From Jannaschia helgolandensis (GTDB taxonomy: Bacteria; Pseudomonadota; Alphaproteobacteria; Rhodobacterales; Rhodobacteraceae): DNA of 64,000 nt. Location of the stretch: positions 773,001 to 837,000 of the forward strand of contig NZ_FNZQ01000001.1 of the NCBI RefSeq assembly GCF_900109285.1, read 5' to 3'. How positions within the stretch are numbered: position 1 is the stretch's first letter; each line of letters starts with the position of its first letter. Positions 1 through 9,983 of this stretch are shown here, in pieces. The notes beneath the pieces were generated by a model that searched no databases, was not told the origin of the DNA, and worked only from the letters and a program-made list of their open reading frames with translations. Made by a program: the position numbers and the translations under genes.

Positions 1-2392
1 TGATCCCGGCCATGAACTCAACCGGGTGGTTCGCCTTGAGCCATGCCGTCTGATAGCTGACGACGGCATAGGCGGCGGCGTGCGACTTGTTGAAACCGTA
101 GTTGGCGAACTTGTCGAGCAGGTTCCAGACTTCCATCGCCTTGGCCTTGTCGACACCGTTCTTCGCGGCCCCTTCCAGGAAAAGCGGTCGCTGGGCGTCC
201 ATCTCGGCCTGGATCTTCTTGCCCATCGCGCGGCGCAGAAGGTCAGCCCCGCCAAGCGAGTATCCCGCCATTTCCTGCGCGATCTGCATCACCTGTTCCT
301 GATAGACGATGATGCCCTGCGTCTCGTCCAGAATGTGGTCGATCGACGGGTGCAGCGCGTCACGCTTGGACAGACCGTTCTTGACCTCGCAATATTTCGG
401 AATGTTCTCCATCGGGCCGGGACGGTAGAGCGCCACCAGCGCTACGATATCCTCGATGCAGGTCGGTTTCATGCGCCGCAGCGCATCCATCATTCCGGTC
501 GATTCCACCTGGAAGACGGCGACCGCGCGGGCGGCGGAGTACAATTCGTAGCTGGCCTTGTCGTCCAGCGGGATCGCATTGATGTCGTTCACTGTCCCAG
601 GCGCCGGTTCATACAATTGACGGCCGTCGGCGGCAAAGTGAATGTCCCGTCCCTGTTCGCGGATCAGGCGCACCGCATCGGCGACCTGCGTCAGCGTTTT
701 CAGGCCAAGGAAGTCGAACTTCACCAGACCGGCCTTTTCGACCCATTTCATGTTGAACTGCGTCGCCGGCATATCCGACCGCGGGTCTTTATAAAGTGGC
801 ACCAGCGCGTCCAGCGGACGGTCCCCGATCACCACACCGGCGGCATGGGTCGAGGCATTTCGCAGCAACCCCTCCAGTTTCTCGGCATAATCCAGCAGGC
901 GCTTGACGGGGTTCGTGCGACCGTCGCGCCGATCCTGCTCGCTCTCGCGCGCGGCTTCGCGCAGGCGCGGCTCGTCGGCGAGCGCCTTGGTGATGCTGAC
1001 CGGCTTTACCCCCTCGACCGGGATCATCTTCGACAGCTGGTCGCATTGAAAATACGACATGCCCAACACACGGCCTACATCGCGCACCGCGGCCTTGGAC
1101 AGAAGCGCGCCGAATGTGATGATTTGGCCCACGCGGTCACGGCCGTACTTGCCCTGAACGTAGGTGATGACCTCTTCCCGGCGGTCCATGCAGAAGTCGA
1201 TGTCGAAGTCCGGCATCGACACCCGTTCGGGGTTCAGAAACCGCTCGAACAGCAGACCGTAGCGCAGCGGATCAAGGTCAGTGATCGTCAGCGCATAGGC
1301 CACCAGCGACCCGGCACCCGACCCGCGTCCCGGCCCGACCGGGATGTCCTGATCCTTGGCCCATTTGATGAAATCGGCGACGATCAGGAAGTAGCCCGGA
1401 AAGCCCATCCCTTCGATTACGCCCAACTCGTAGTCGAGCCGTTTCTCATACTCCTCGACAGATGCCGCATGCGGGATGACGGCAAGCCGCGCCTTCAGCC
1501 CCTCCTGCGATTGGCGACGCAGTTCGGCCACTTCGTCATCCGCGAACTTCGGCAGGATCGGGTCGCGGCCATACGCCTTGAAGGCGCAGCGCCGCGCGAT
1601 CTCCAAGGTGTTTTCCAGCGCCTCGGGCAGATCGGCGAACAATACTTCCATCTCGCCCTGCGTGGCGAAATGGTGGCGCGGGGTGACCTGTCGGCGTGGG
1701 GCCTGCTGATCGACATAGGCCCCCTCGGCGATGCACAGGAAGGCGTCGTGGGCTTCGTGCATTTTCGGATCGGGAAAATAGACATCGTTGGTCGCCACCA
1801 GCGGCAACCCACGGGCATAAGCCTGTTCGACGTGAAACCGCTCGGTCGGCTCAGGGCTTCGATGGCGCTGCAATTCGACATACAGCCGGTCGGCGAAGAT
1901 GCCGTGCAACCGTCCCAGCACCGCTTCGGCCTTGGGCTCCTGGCCGTCCGCGACCAATCGCCCGACGGCCCCGTCCGGTCCGCCGGTCAGGCAAATCAGT
2001 CCCTCGGCATATTCCGCCAATTCCTCCATCGTTACCTGCGGCGCCATCTCCGGACGGTTCAGATACAGGCAGGAGTTCAGCTTCATGAGGTTTTCGTACC
2101 CGACCTCGGTCTGCGCCAGCAGGACAACGGGTGCGGGCTTGCGCGGTTTTTCCCCCGGCGCGGCAGGGTCGTGCATGACGTCGATCTGGCAACCCATGAT
2201 CGGCTGGATGCCACGTGCCGCCAGACTGCTGGCCGCTTCCAGCGCGGCGAACATGTTGTTGGTATCGGTCATCGCAACGGCCGGCATCTGCGCGCGCGCC
2301 ACCAGATCGGGCAGGCCCTTCAGCCGGATCGCGCCTTCCAGCAGCGAATATTCGGTGTGCAGGCGCAGGTGGATGAATCGGGGACTGCTCAT
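1..2392 (-). CDS. dnaE: DNA polymerase III alpha subunit, 5' part only
   Basis: This is the replicative polymerase subunit of the Pol III holoenzyme. The reading frame runs off the left window edge, so only about 797 N-terminal residues of a protein usually near 1,150-1,200 are present. The translation opens MSSPRFIHLRLHTEYSLLEG, the PHP-domain start typical of DnaE. It continues through the Pol III core, where VGPGRGSGAGS and the aspartate motif PDFDIDFCMDRR are legible near residues 350-400. I chose ATG 2392-2390 because it matches the E. coli-type start. An in-frame ATG three codons upstream (2401) lies directly after a TAA and is also possible. The gene is divergent from xdhA. Confidence 0.96.
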   Translation of the reverse strand, partial: MSSPRFIHLRLHTEYSLLEGAIRLKGLPDLVARAQMPAVAMTDTNNMFAALEAASSLAARGIQPIMGCQIDVMHDPAAPGEKPRKPAPVVLLAQTEVGYENLMKLNSCLYLNRPEMAPQVTMEELAEYAEGLICLTGGPDGAVGRLVADGQEPKAEAVLGRLHGIFADRLYVELQRHRSPEPTERFHVEQAYARGLPLVATNDVYFPDPKMHEAHDAFLCIAEGAYVDQQAPRRQVTPRHHFATQGEMEVLFADLPEALENTLEIARRCAFKAYGRDPILPKFADDEVAELRRQSQEGLKARLAVIPHAASVEEYEKRLDYELGVIEGMGFPGYFLIVADFIKWAKDQDIPVGPGRGSGAGSLVAYALTITDLDPLRYGLLFERFLNPERVSMPDFDIDFCMDRREEVITYVQGKYGRDRVGQIITFGALLSKAAVRDVGRVLGMSYFQCDQLSKMIPVEGVKPVSITKALADEPRLREAARESEQDRRDGRTNPVKRLLDYAEKLEGLLRNASTHAAGVVIGDRPLDALVPLYKDPRSDMPATQFNMKWVEKAGLVKFDFLGLKTLTQVADAVRLIREQGRDIHFAADGRQLYEPAPGTVNDINAIPLDDKASYELYSAARAVAVFQVESTGMMDALRRMKPTCIEDIVALVALYRPGPMENIPKYCEVKNGLSKRDALHPSIDHILDETQGIIVYQEQVMQIAQEMAGYSLGGADLLRRAMGKKIQAEMDAQRPLFLEGAAKNGVDKAKAMEVWNLLDKFANYGFNKSHAAAYAVVSYQTAWLKANHPVEFMAGI

Positions 2393-2686
2393 GCACGGCA
2401 TTTAGCAATGCCGCGCACGCGCCGAAAGGTCCGTCCGCCGCCCAGCGCCGGATAAACGGCATTGACCGCCATCAGCATTCCCGACAGAAGCCGTCCCCCC
2501 AGGTATTTGGTCACGTCGTGGAATCGTATCGGTCAGCGCCATGGTCTCGGTGACACCGGGTGAAGGGCTTCGGGGCATGGACCCCTTGCAAAACGTGGCC
2601 GGGGCGGGTTTTCTGTAACGGCACCCTCTACGCCGCATCGAGGGGCAGCGAGCTGAGCCAATTTGTATCGCGGCGAAAGATCCTGC
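2393..2686. other. Divergent intergenic region between dnaE and xdhA
   Basis: About 290 bases between two divergent genes; it must hold both promoters. I see no convincing -35/-10 pair, no RNA gene and no strong inverted repeat. A 40-codon frame on the minus strand ends within a few bases of the dnaE start (GTG around 2513) but has no ribosome-binding site and no recognisable composition, so I do not call it. Confidence 0.5.
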
Positions 2687-4048
2687 ATGGACATCCCTTT
2701 CCGCTTGAATGGCGAGGACGTCACCGCCGCGACCTCCGACCCGACCGCGACCCTGCTGGACTGGCTGCGCGAGACGCGGGGCCTGACCGGCACCAAGGAG
2801 GGCTGCAACGAGGGCGATTGCGGGGCATGTTCTGTGATCGTGACCGGGGCGGATGGCACGTCCAGGGCCCTGAACGCCTGCATCCTGTTTCTGCCGCAAC
2901 TGGTCGGCAAGACCGTTCGCACCGTCGAAGGGCTGGCCGCCCCGGATGGCACGCTGCACCCGGTTCAGCAGGCGATGGTCGATCATCACGGGTCGCAATG
3001 CGGGTTTTGCACGCCGGGTTTTGTCACGACGATGGCGGCGGCCCATACGGTGGGGGCGACCGATCATACCGACCAGATTGCCGGAAACCTGTGCCGTTGC
3101 ACCGGCTACGCCCCGATCCTGCGCGCGGCGCGCGCCGTCGTGACCGCACCTGTGCCGCAACACATGCGCGAAGCCCCCGCCCCCGGTTCCCGAATATCCA
3201 ACTCGGGTCATCATCATCCGCGGGACGCCGACGATCTGGCGCAATGGTATCTCGATAACCCCGACGCCACTCTGGTTGCGGGCGCGACGGACGTCGGCCT
3301 GTGGGTCACCAAGCAGTTTCGCCCCCTCGGCAGGCTGGCCTTCCTTGCCGGGTGCGACGACCTGCGCGGCGTCACCGTGACCGACGGTGCAATCGAAATC
3401 GGCGCGATGACGGACATGGAAACCCTGAGACACGCCATCGCTCCGCACCATCCGTCCTTTGCCGAACTTCTGCGCCGGTATGGCAGTGTGCAGGTCCGCA
3501 ATGCGGCGACGATCGGCGGGAACATCGCCAACGGCTCGCCCATCGGCGACAGCCCTCCGCCGCTGATCGCGCTGGGCGCGACCCTGCATCTGCGGCGCGG
3601 GGACGCCCGGCGGTCGATGCCGCTGGAGGAGTTCTTTATCGACTACGGCAAGCAGGACCGGCAGCCCGGCGAATTCGTCGAGCGTGTGACGATCCCGCGT
3701 CAGCCCGACACGCTGACCTGTCACAAGCTGTCCAAACGCTTCGATCAGGACATTTCCGCCGTCTGCGCGGCTTTCAATATGGCCGTCGAAAATGGCGTCA
3801 TCACCAACCCCCGTGTGGCATTCGGCGGCATGGCCGGCATACCGAAACGCGCAGCCCGGACCGAAGCGGCGCTGGAAGGTCAGCCCCTGACCCAGGCAAC
3901 GCTGGCGGAGGCGGCCAGAGACCTTGCGCAGGATTTCACACCGATGTCCGACATGCGCGCCAGCGCGACCTATCGTCTGGCAGCCGCGCAGGGGATGCTG
4001 CTGCGTCTGGTCCTGGACGCGCCCGACCTGCTGGCGGTGCAGCCATGA
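2687..4048 (+). CDS. xdhA: Xanthine dehydrogenase small subunit (2Fe-2S and FAD domains)
   Basis: Electron-transfer subunit of the cytoplasmic molybdenum enzyme that oxidises hypoxanthine to xanthine and xanthine to urate. The 453 residues begin with a plant-type ferredoxin domain: C40, C45, C48 in [10 protein letters not shown] and C65 bind the first cluster. A second 2Fe-2S domain carries QCGFCTPGF and LCRCTGY near 104-140. The FAD-binding domain follows, with [17 protein letters not shown] near 285, and then a CO-dehydrogenase-flavoprotein-like C-terminus. ATG 2687 is preferred over a TTG at 2663 because the ferredoxin domain begins directly after it. The stop overlaps the xdhB start as ATGA, so the two are translationally coupled. 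Confidence 0.95.
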   Translation: MDIPFRLNGEDVTAATSDPTATLLDWLRETRGLTGTKEGCNEGDCGACSVIVTGADGTSRALNACILFLPQLVGKTVRTVEGLAAPDGTLHPVQQAMVDHHGSQCGFCTPGFVTTMAAAHTVGATDHTDQIAGNLCRCTGYAPILRAARAVVTAPVPQHMREAPAPGSRISNSGHHHPRDADDLAQWYLDNPDATLVAGATDVGLWVTKQFRPLGRLAFLAGCDDLRGVTVTDGAIEIGAMTDMETLRHAIAPHHPSFAELLRRYGSVQVRNAATIGGNIANGSPIGDSPPPLIALGATLHLRRGDARRSMPLEEFFIDYGKQDRQPGEFVERVTIPRQPDTLTCHKLSKRFDQDISAVCAAFNMAVENGVITNPRVAFGGMAGIPKRAARTEAALEGQPLTQATLAEAARDLAQDFTPMSDMRASATYRLAAAQGMLLRLVLDAPDLLAVQP

Positions 4049-6360
4049 GCGTTGCCAAACCCCTGCCGCATGAAAGCGCGCGCCTGCATGTGACCGGCAC
4101 CGCGCGCTACACCGACGATATTCCGGCCCCCTCCGGATGCCTGCATCTGGCCTTCGGCTTGTCCGAGGTCGCCTCCGCATCGCTCGATACCCTCGATCTG
4201 GACGCCGTCCGCGCCGCACCCGGCGTCGTCGCCGTAATGACGGCGGACGATCTGGATCCGATGCCCGACTGTTCCCCGTCGAACCGGGACGAGCCTCTGC
4301 TTTGCACCGGGACGATCCACTATGCCGGTCAACCACTGTATCTGGTGATTGCCGACAGTCATCTGAACGCCCGTCGCGCAGCCCGGCTGCACAGTGCGGG
4401 GGTCACCGAACATAAGCCGATCCTGACCATCGAAGAGGCGCTTTCAGCAGAATCGTGGTTCGATGGCGGCCCCCGCATCTGGACCGACGGCGACGTCGAC
4501 GCGGCGTTGGAAAGCGCCCCTCATCACCTGTCCGGGCAGATCGAGATGGGCGGTCAGGAGCATTTCTACCTGGAAGGCCACGCAGCACTTGCCCAACCAT
4601 CCGAGGCCGGGGAGATGCATGTCTTCACCTCGACCCAGCACCCTACCGAAATCCAGCACAAGGTGGCGGATGCTCTGGGCGTCCCGATGCATGCCATCCG
4701 GTCGGAAGTGCGACGCATGGGCGGCGGCTTCGGCGGTAAGGAAAGCCAGGGCAATGCTTTGGCAATCGCCTGTGCCGTTGCCGCGCGCCTGACCGGCAAG
4801 GCCTGCCGGATGCGCTATGACCGAGACGACGATTTCACTGTCACCGGAAAACGCCACGATTTCCGCGTGGCCTATGATGTGGGTCATGACGCCGAAGGTC
4901 GCGTGCTGGCCGTTCGGTTCCGACACTGGACACGCTGCGGTTGGTCGCAGGACCTGTCATTGCCGGTCGCCGACCGGGCGATGCTGCACGCCGACAACGC
5001 CTATGACATCCCGGTCATGGCAATCGAAAGCTGGCGGCTGCGGACCAATACGCAATCCGCCACCGCCTTTCGCGGTTTCGGAGGGCCGCAGGGCATGCTC
5101 GGGATCGAGCGGGTGATGGACCATGTTGCCCATGTCCTGGAACGCGATCCGTTGCAGGTGCGGCGATTGAATTTCTACGATGATACAGGATGCGAAGTTG
5201 CTGCCTCCGGCGGGAATATTTCCGGAGCAAAGACGGGGCGGACGCACTACGGGCAGGCGGTCACTGACTTCTGTCTGGGTGCGATGACCGACCGGTTGGC
5301 CGCAAGCTGCGACTACGACGCGCGGCGGGCGCGGGTGGCGGAATGGAATGCGGTGAATCCGGTGCTGAAACGGGGGATCGCCCTGACGCCGGTGAAATTC
5401 GGGATTTCGTTCACCCTGACTCATCTTAACCAGGCGGGCGCTCTGGTGCATGTCTATGCCGACGGGTCGATCCATCTGAACCACGGTGGCACCGAGATGG
5501 GGCAGGGGCTGCATTCGAAAGTCGCACAGGTCGCGGCGGACCGGTTCGGATGCGATCTGGCGCGCGTGAAGGTGACGGCAACGGATACCGCCAAGGTGCC
5601 GAATACGTCGGCGACGGCGGCGTCGTCGGGCGCGGATCTGAACGGCATGGCGGTCAAGGCGGCCTGCGATACGATCCGGGCACGCATCGCGGATTGGCTG
5701 GCCGCGGAACACCAGGCCGATGCCTCGTCGGTGGTCTTTGCCGATGATGCCGTGCAGGTCGGTGGTGCGACCTATTCCTTCGAGAAAGTCGCCGCGATGG
5801 CCTTTGCGGGTCGGGTTTCGCTGTCGTCCACGGGCTTCTACGCCACCCCGGAAATCAGTTGGGACCGGGAGGCGGGGCAGGGTCGCCCGTTCTTCTATTT
5901 CGCGTATGGCGCAGCCTGTTCGGAAGTCGTGATCGACACATTGACGGGCGAGAACCGCATCCTGCGTACCGATATCCTGCACGATGCAGGGGCGTCCCTG
6001 AATCCGGCGCTGGACATTGGTCAGATCGAAGGCGGTTTCGTGCAGGGTGCCGGGTGGCTGACCACGGAGGAGCTGGTCTGGGATGACGCAGGCCGTCTGC
6101 GGACGCACGCGCCGTCTACCTACAAAATCCCCTGCGCGTCTGACATTCCGGCCATCTTCAATGTCGCGCTTTGGGACGCTCCCAATCCGGAGGATACGAT
6201 TTACAGATCCAAGGCCGTAGGCGAGCCGCCATTGATGCACGGAAACAGCGTATTGATGGCGCTGTCGGATGCCATTGCGGCTTGCGGTGCCGCGTATCCC
6301 GCGCTGAACGCCCCCGCCACGGCAGAACGGGTGCTGGCCGCGGTGAGGGCCCTGAAATGA
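4045..6360 (+). CDS. xdhB: Xanthine dehydrogenase molybdopterin-binding subunit
   Basis: Large catalytic subunit of xanthine dehydrogenase, 771 residues, the usual length. It opens with the aldehyde-oxidase/XDH a/b-hammerhead domain ([13 protein letters not shown] near residue 20). The molybdopterin-binding segments are legible: [30 protein letters not shown], the [11 protein letters not shown] loop and [11 protein letters not shown], where the glutamate is the expected catalytic base. The frame is open far upstream, but the ATG at 4045 overlaps the xdhA stop (ATGA) and starts at the conserved N-terminus. The 3' end again overlaps the next start by ATGA. No key residue appears to be missing. 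Confidence 0.96.
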   Translation: MSVAKPLPHESARLHVTGTARYTDDIPAPSGCLHLAFGLSEVASASLDTLDLDAVRAAPGVVAVMTADDLDPMPDCSPSNRDEPLLCTGTIHYAGQPLYLVIADSHLNARRAARLHSAGVTEHKPILTIEEALSAESWFDGGPRIWTDGDVDAALESAPHHLSGQIEMGGQEHFYLEGHAALAQPSEAGEMHVFTSTQHPTEIQHKVADALGVPMHAIRSEVRRMGGGFGGKESQGNALAIACAVAARLTGKACRMRYDRDDDFTVTGKRHDFRVAYDVGHDAEGRVLAVRFRHWTRCGWSQDLSLPVADRAMLHADNAYDIPVMAIESWRLRTNTQSATAFRGFGGPQGMLGIERVMDHVAHVLERDPLQVRRLNFYDDTGCEVAASGGNISGAKTGRTHYGQAVTDFCLGAMTDRLAASCDYDARRARVAEWNAVNPVLKRGIALTPVKFGISFTLTHLNQAGALVHVYADGSIHLNHGGTEMGQGLHSKVAQVAADRFGCDLARVKVTATDTAKVPNTSATAASSGADLNGMAVKAACDTIRARIADWLAAEHQADASSVVFADDAVQVGGATYSFEKVAAMAFAGRVSLSSTGFYATPEISWDREAGQGRPFFYFAYGAACSEVVIDTLTGENRILRTDILHDAGASLNPALDIGQIEGGFVQGAGWLTTEELVWDDAGRLRTHAPSTYKIPCASDIPAIFNVALWDAPNPEDTIYRSKAVGEPPLMHGNSVLMALSDAIAACGAAYPALNAPATAERVLAAVRALK

Positions 6361-7199
6361 GCATCAATGTCCGCCGGCTGCGCGCCATGTTGGCCGCGCG
6401 GGGGACGCTGGTCCGTGTCGTGGTGGCTGATGTGCGGGGATCGGCACCGCGCGAGGCCGGGGCCGAGATGCTGGTCTGGGCAGACGGGTTTCACGGCACG
6501 ATCGGCGGCGGTGCGCTGGAATGGCGGGCACTCCGGATTGCGCGCGAGGTTCTGCGGACAGGTGCAACGCGGGTCGAGCGAATACCGCTTGGTCCCGGGC
6601 TGGGTCAGTGCTGTGGCGGGGCCGTCACGTTGGTTTTCGAACGGCTGGACGCTGTGCCGCCGATGCCCTGGCGCCGTGAAATCGCGGGGTTCGGGCTGCT
6701 CGAAGAAGACGGCACCGGGTCGTCGGCCCCACTCTGGATCTGGGGCGCCGGGCATGTGGGGCGTGCACTGGTCGCAACACTGGCACCGCTCCGCGATATT
6801 GTCTGGGTGGACGATGCGGCGGCGCGCTTCCCGGTAACCATGCCCGACGAGGTAGAGCGACTTGTGGCCGCCGACATGCCGCGCGCCATGGCCTTCGCGC
6901 CCGGTGACGTCGATCACCTTATCCTGACATATTCGCACGAAATCGACCTGGCGCTGTGTCACGAGGCGCTAAACCAGGGGTTTCGAACCTGCGGGCTGAT
7001 CGGATCGGCCACCAAGTGGGCGCGGTTCCGGTCGCGTCTGCTGGCGCTGGGGCATGAAAAACAGGCGATCGACCGCATCACCTGTCCGATCGGGAACCCC
7101 GCGCTGGGCAAGCATCCACAAGCCATTGCCGTTGGTGTCGCCGCCGCGCTACTCTCGCCAGAGTTGTCCGCAGAGACGACGGAAGGGACGCCCGCTTGA
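6357..7199 (+). CDS. xdhC: Xanthine dehydrogenase accessory protein XdhC
   Basis: Chaperone that binds molybdenum cofactor, helps its sulfuration and delivers it to XdhB; it does not remain in the mature enzyme. The 280 residues show the XdhC/CoxI N-terminal motif GSAPREAGAEMLVW near residue 30, GTIGGGALEW, and the GLGQCCGG segment near 85. A Rossmann-like C-terminal part follows with WIWGAGHVGRALV near 130 and CGLIGSATKWARF near 215. Start ATG 6357 overlaps the xdhB stop. It is third in a tightly coupled set, and the next gene (an importer ATPase) overlaps its stop, so cofactor insertion and substrate import are made from one message. Confidence 0.94.
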   Translation: MSINVRRLRAMLAARGTLVRVVVADVRGSAPREAGAEMLVWADGFHGTIGGGALEWRALRIAREVLRTGATRVERIPLGPGLGQCCGGAVTLVFERLDAVPPMPWRREIAGFGLLEEDGTGSSAPLWIWGAGHVGRALVATLAPLRDIVWVDDAAARFPVTMPDEVERLVAADMPRAMAFAPGDVDHLILTYSHEIDLALCHEALNQGFRTCGLIGSATKWARFRSRLLALGHEKQAIDRITCPIGNPALGKHPQAIAVGVAAALLSPELSAETTEGTPA

Positions 7200-8710
7200 C
7201 CACACTTCTGGAGCTTTCCGGTCTGACAAAGGCCTACCCCGGCGTGGTCGCCAATTCGGACGTCTCGTTTTCCATCGCGCGAGGCGGCGTGCATGCCCTG
7301 CTGGGCGAGAACGGTGCTGGAAAGTCGACGCTGGTCAAGACGATCTATGGCCTGGTCAAGCCCGACAGCGGTTCGATGCGCCTGAACGGCAAGCCGTATA
7401 CCCCGTCCGAGCCGCGCGATGCGCGGGCGGCGGGCGTGGCGATGGTATTTCAGCACTTCAGCCTGTTCGAGGCCTTGTCAGTTGCTGAAAACGTCGCCTT
7501 GGGCATGGAAACCCCGCCGCCGATGCGCGACCTCAGCCGTCGTATCCGTGAGGTGTCGGAGGCTTATGGCCTGCCGCTCGACCCGACGCGCCGCGTTGGC
7601 GACCTGTCGGCAGGAGAGCGGCAACGGGTCGAGATCGTGCGGTGCCTGTTGCAGGATCCCAGCCTGCTGATCATGGATGAGCCGACCAGTGTGCTGACTC
7701 CGCAGGAAGTGGGAATTCTGTTCGCGACGTTGCGCAAGCTGGCGCTGGAGGGGACGTCGATCCTGTATATATCGCACAAGCTTGAGGAAATCCGTGCACT
7801 GTGTGATGCGGCGACGATCCTGCGGGGCGGCAAGGTGGTGGGCGAAGCCAATCCGCGCAAGGCATCGGCGGCGGAACTGGCGGAACAGATGGTGGGCACG
7901 AAACTGACGCCGCCAAAGGCCCGTGCCGGGGCCGTCGGCGAGATCATCCTGCAGGTGTCGCGTCTGTCGATGCCACCGGCGTCACAGTTCGGCACGCCGT
8001 TGAAGAACGTCTCGCTGGCCGTGCGGGCTGGCGAGGTTCTGGGTATCGGCGGGGTCGCCGGCAACGGTCAGGACGAGCTGCTGTCGGCCCTGTCCGGGGA
8101 ACGTCGGACGTCGCGGGAAACGGTGCTTCTGGAGGGCACCGACGTGTCGCGCATGCCCCCATCCGCCCGGCGCGCGGCAGGTCTTCTGACCGCCCCGGAG
8201 GAGCGTTTGGGCCATGCGGCCGCACCGGATATGTCATTGACGGAAAACGCGGTTCTGACAGGTACTGCGCGCATGGGGTTGTTGCGAAACGGTTTCCTCA
8301 GCTGGTCCCGCGCCCGCAGCTTCGCGAAGGATATCATCGCCCAATTCGACGTGCGCACACCCGGCCCGGGGGTGGCGGCGCGGAGCTTGTCGGGGGGGAA
8401 CCTGCAGAAGTTCGTGATCGGGCGCGAGGTATTGCAGGGACCCCGTGTGCTGGTGGTCAATCAGCCGACCTGGGGGGTCGATGCAAGTGCCGCCGCGGCC
8501 ATCCGGCAGGCACTTCTGGACCTTGCCGCCGAGGGGGCCGGAATCGTCGTCATCTCGCAGGATCTGGATGAATTGCTTGAGATTTCCGACAGGTTCGCGG
8601 CTCTTAACGGTGGGGCTCTGGGCGAGGCGGTGCCGACCTCCAGCCTGACGATGGAACAGATCGGACTGATGCTGGGCGGGGCGCACGACCTGGAGGAAGC
8701 GCATGTGTAA
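7196..8710 (+). CDS. ABC transporter ATP-binding protein, two ATPase domains (nucleoside/purine type)
   Basis: Energising subunit of an importer of the BMP/NupNOPQ class (known members import nucleosides or purines). It has 504 residues and two tandem ABC domains. The first is complete: Walker A GENGAGKST near 37, signature LSAGERQ near 142, Walker B LLIMDEPT near 162. The second is degenerate, as in this family: GVAGNGQDEL in place of Walker A, signature LSGGNLQK, and VLVVNQPTWGVDA in place of a canonical Walker B. The start is TTG 7196, which overlaps the xdhC TGA; a GGAAGG at 7181-7186 is suitably placed upstream. Coupling to xdhABC argues that the substrate is a purine, which is inference. 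Confidence 0.92.
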   Translation: MTTLLELSGLTKAYPGVVANSDVSFSIARGGVHALLGENGAGKSTLVKTIYGLVKPDSGSMRLNGKPYTPSEPRDARAAGVAMVFQHFSLFEALSVAENVALGMETPPPMRDLSRRIREVSEAYGLPLDPTRRVGDLSAGERQRVEIVRCLLQDPSLLIMDEPTSVLTPQEVGILFATLRKLALEGTSILYISHKLEEIRALCDAATILRGGKVVGEANPRKASAAELAEQMVGTKLTPPKARAGAVGEIILQVSRLSMPPASQFGTPLKNVSLAVRAGEVLGIGGVAGNGQDELLSALSGERRTSRETVLLEGTDVSRMPPSARRAAGLLTAPEERLGHAAAPDMSLTENAVLTGTARMGLLRNGFLSWSRARSFAKDIIAQFDVRTPGPGVAARSLSGGNLQKFVIGREVLQGPRVLVVNQPTWGVDASAAAAIRQALLDLAAEGAGIVVISQDLDELLEISDRFAALNGGALGEAVPTSSLTMEQIGLMLGGAHDLEEAHV

Positions 8711-8715
8711 CGGAC

Positions 8716-8757
8716 GTGCATACCGCCGTGCATATACAGGTATTACGTCGGTATTAC
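8716..8757. repeat. Two adjacent short direct-repeat pairs in the ATPase-permease gap
   Basis: GTGCATA occurs at 8716-8722 and 8728-8734 (period 12). GGTATTAC occurs at 8739-8746 and 8750-8757 (period 11). Both pairs fall in the 66-base gap before the first permease gene. No function can be assigned. Confidence 0.5.
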
Positions 8758-8776
8758 CCTTTTGCGGGGCGATGTC

Positions 8777-9859
8777 GTGATCCGGCTGGAACGTCGCCCG
8801 ACCCCGTCCCGCGTCTGGGCCGCCGCCTCGCCCCTGGTGGCAGTGGCGCTGACGATGGTGGCGGGCGGATTGATGTTCGCGGCCCTGGGCAAGGACCCGT
8901 TCGAAGCGATCCGCACGATCTTCTGGGACCCGGTGTTCGGCGAGTTCGCCTGGTACTTCCGCGGCCAGCTTCTGGTCAAGGCCGCGCCGCTGATCCTGAT
9001 CGCGGTCGGGTTGGCGATGGGATTCCGGGCGGGCATCTGGAACATCGGGGCCGAGGGGCAATACATCGTCGGCGCGATCTGCGGGGCTGCCGCCGGTCTG
9101 GCGTTCTATCCGTCCGAATCGTGGCTGATCTTTCCGCTGATGGTGATCGCGGGGGCCTTGGGCGGGTTCCTTTGGGCGATGATCCCGGCGCTGCTGAAAC
9201 TGCGCTTCGGGACGAACGAGATTCTGGTGTCGCTGATGCTGGTCTATGTGGCCGAGAACCTGCTGGCCTCGGCTGCGGTGAACTGGCTCAGGAACCCGGA
9301 CGCGGTGGGCTTTCCGGGCTCGCGCAATCTGGGCCGTTGGGAGGCGGCGTCGAACCCTGAACTGATCGCGGGCACCGGTGCGCATTGGGGGGTGGTCGCT
9401 GCCGTGATCGCGGTGATCTTCGCGCAGATCATGATGACGCGGCACCTGATGGGGTTCCAGATCCGGCTGGCCGGAGCGGCCCCGCGCGCGGCGCGCTTCG
9501 GTGGCGTCAACACCGCGCGGCTGGTGATATTCTGCCTTGGTCTGTCGGGGATGCTGGCGGGCCTGGCCGGGCTGTTTGAGGTGGCGGGGCCTGCGGGTCA
9601 GATCAGCATCGACTTTGCATCCGGCTATGGCTTCACGGCGATCATCGTGGCGTTTCTGGGCCGGTTGAACCCGCTGGGTATCGTCGCGGCGGGCCTGCTG
9701 ATGGCGCTGACCTATGTGGGCGGCGAGGCGGCGGCAGCCAATCTGGGCCTGCCCGGCGCGGCGATCTCGGCGTTTCAGGGGATGCTGCTCTTCTTCCTGC
9801 TGGCCGTGGACGTGCTGTCGAATTTCCGGGTGCGGGTTGGCCGGGGGGTGGTGGCGTGA
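8777..9859 (+). CDS. ABC transporter permease 1 (nucleoside/purine uptake)
   Basis: Inner-membrane channel subunit of the importer, 360 residues, of the BPD-transporter permease family seen in NupP-type systems. After a short basic N-terminus the sequence is a series of hydrophobic helices. The conserved permease loop lies near 185-270 (RFGTNEILVSLM, GFQIRLAGAAPRAARFGGVN). I chose GTG 8777, which gives the N-terminus VIRLERRPTPSR common to relatives, with GGGG at 8766-8769 as a plausible ribosome-binding site. A TTG at 8762 would add five residues. A 66-base spacer separates it from the ATPase gene, unlike the overlaps upstream. Confidence 0.9.
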   Translation: MIRLERRPTPSRVWAAASPLVAVALTMVAGGLMFAALGKDPFEAIRTIFWDPVFGEFAWYFRGQLLVKAAPLILIAVGLAMGFRAGIWNIGAEGQYIVGAICGAAAGLAFYPSESWLIFPLMVIAGALGGFLWAMIPALLKLRFGTNEILVSLMLVYVAENLLASAAVNWLRNPDAVGFPGSRNLGRWEAASNPELIAGTGAHWGVVAAVIAVIFAQIMMTRHLMGFQIRLAGAAPRAARFGGVNTARLVIFCLGLSGMLAGLAGLFEVAGPAGQISIDFASGYGFTAIIVAFLGRLNPLGIVAAGLLMALTYVGGEAAAANLGLPGAAISAFQGMLLFFLLAVDVLSNFRVRVGRGVVA

Positions 9860-9897
9860 CGACTGCCGCACAAAGGGTCCGCTCGATGGGCACCATC

Positions 9898-9939
9898 GGG
9901 CAGCCCCCGACGGCCCCCACCCGCGGCCGGGGGCTGCCC
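9898..9939 (+). other. Strong stem-loop between the two permease genes
   Basis: A perfect 12-bp inverted repeat: GGGCAGCCCCCG at 9898-9909 pairs with CGGGGGCTGCCC at 9928-9939, with an 18-base loop. The loop contains a second C-tract (GGCCCCC) that could compete for the same G-rich arm. There is no T-run after it, so it is not a standard intrinsic terminator. An mRNA stability or processing element that sets the subunit ratio is more likely; that is inference. Confidence 0.75.
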
Positions 9940-9983
9940 TGTATTATATACACCGCGGTCAGTAGCCGATTGCCGAGGATATT

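Noticed and set aside
26-2455. 809-codon open frame on the plus strand across dnaE
   Set aside because: It is the complement of the DnaE reading frame; the translation is Arg/His/Gln-rich with no family motifs, while the minus strand reads a clean polymerase.
3301-4044. Upstream extension of the xdhB frame
   Set aside because: It lies inside xdhA in another frame and has no XdhB similarity; ATG 4045 overlaps the xdhA stop as expected.
2402-4336. Long minus-strand frame opposite xdhA
   Set aside because: Composition is typical of antisense GC-rich sequence and it overlaps a full xanthine dehydrogenase subunit.
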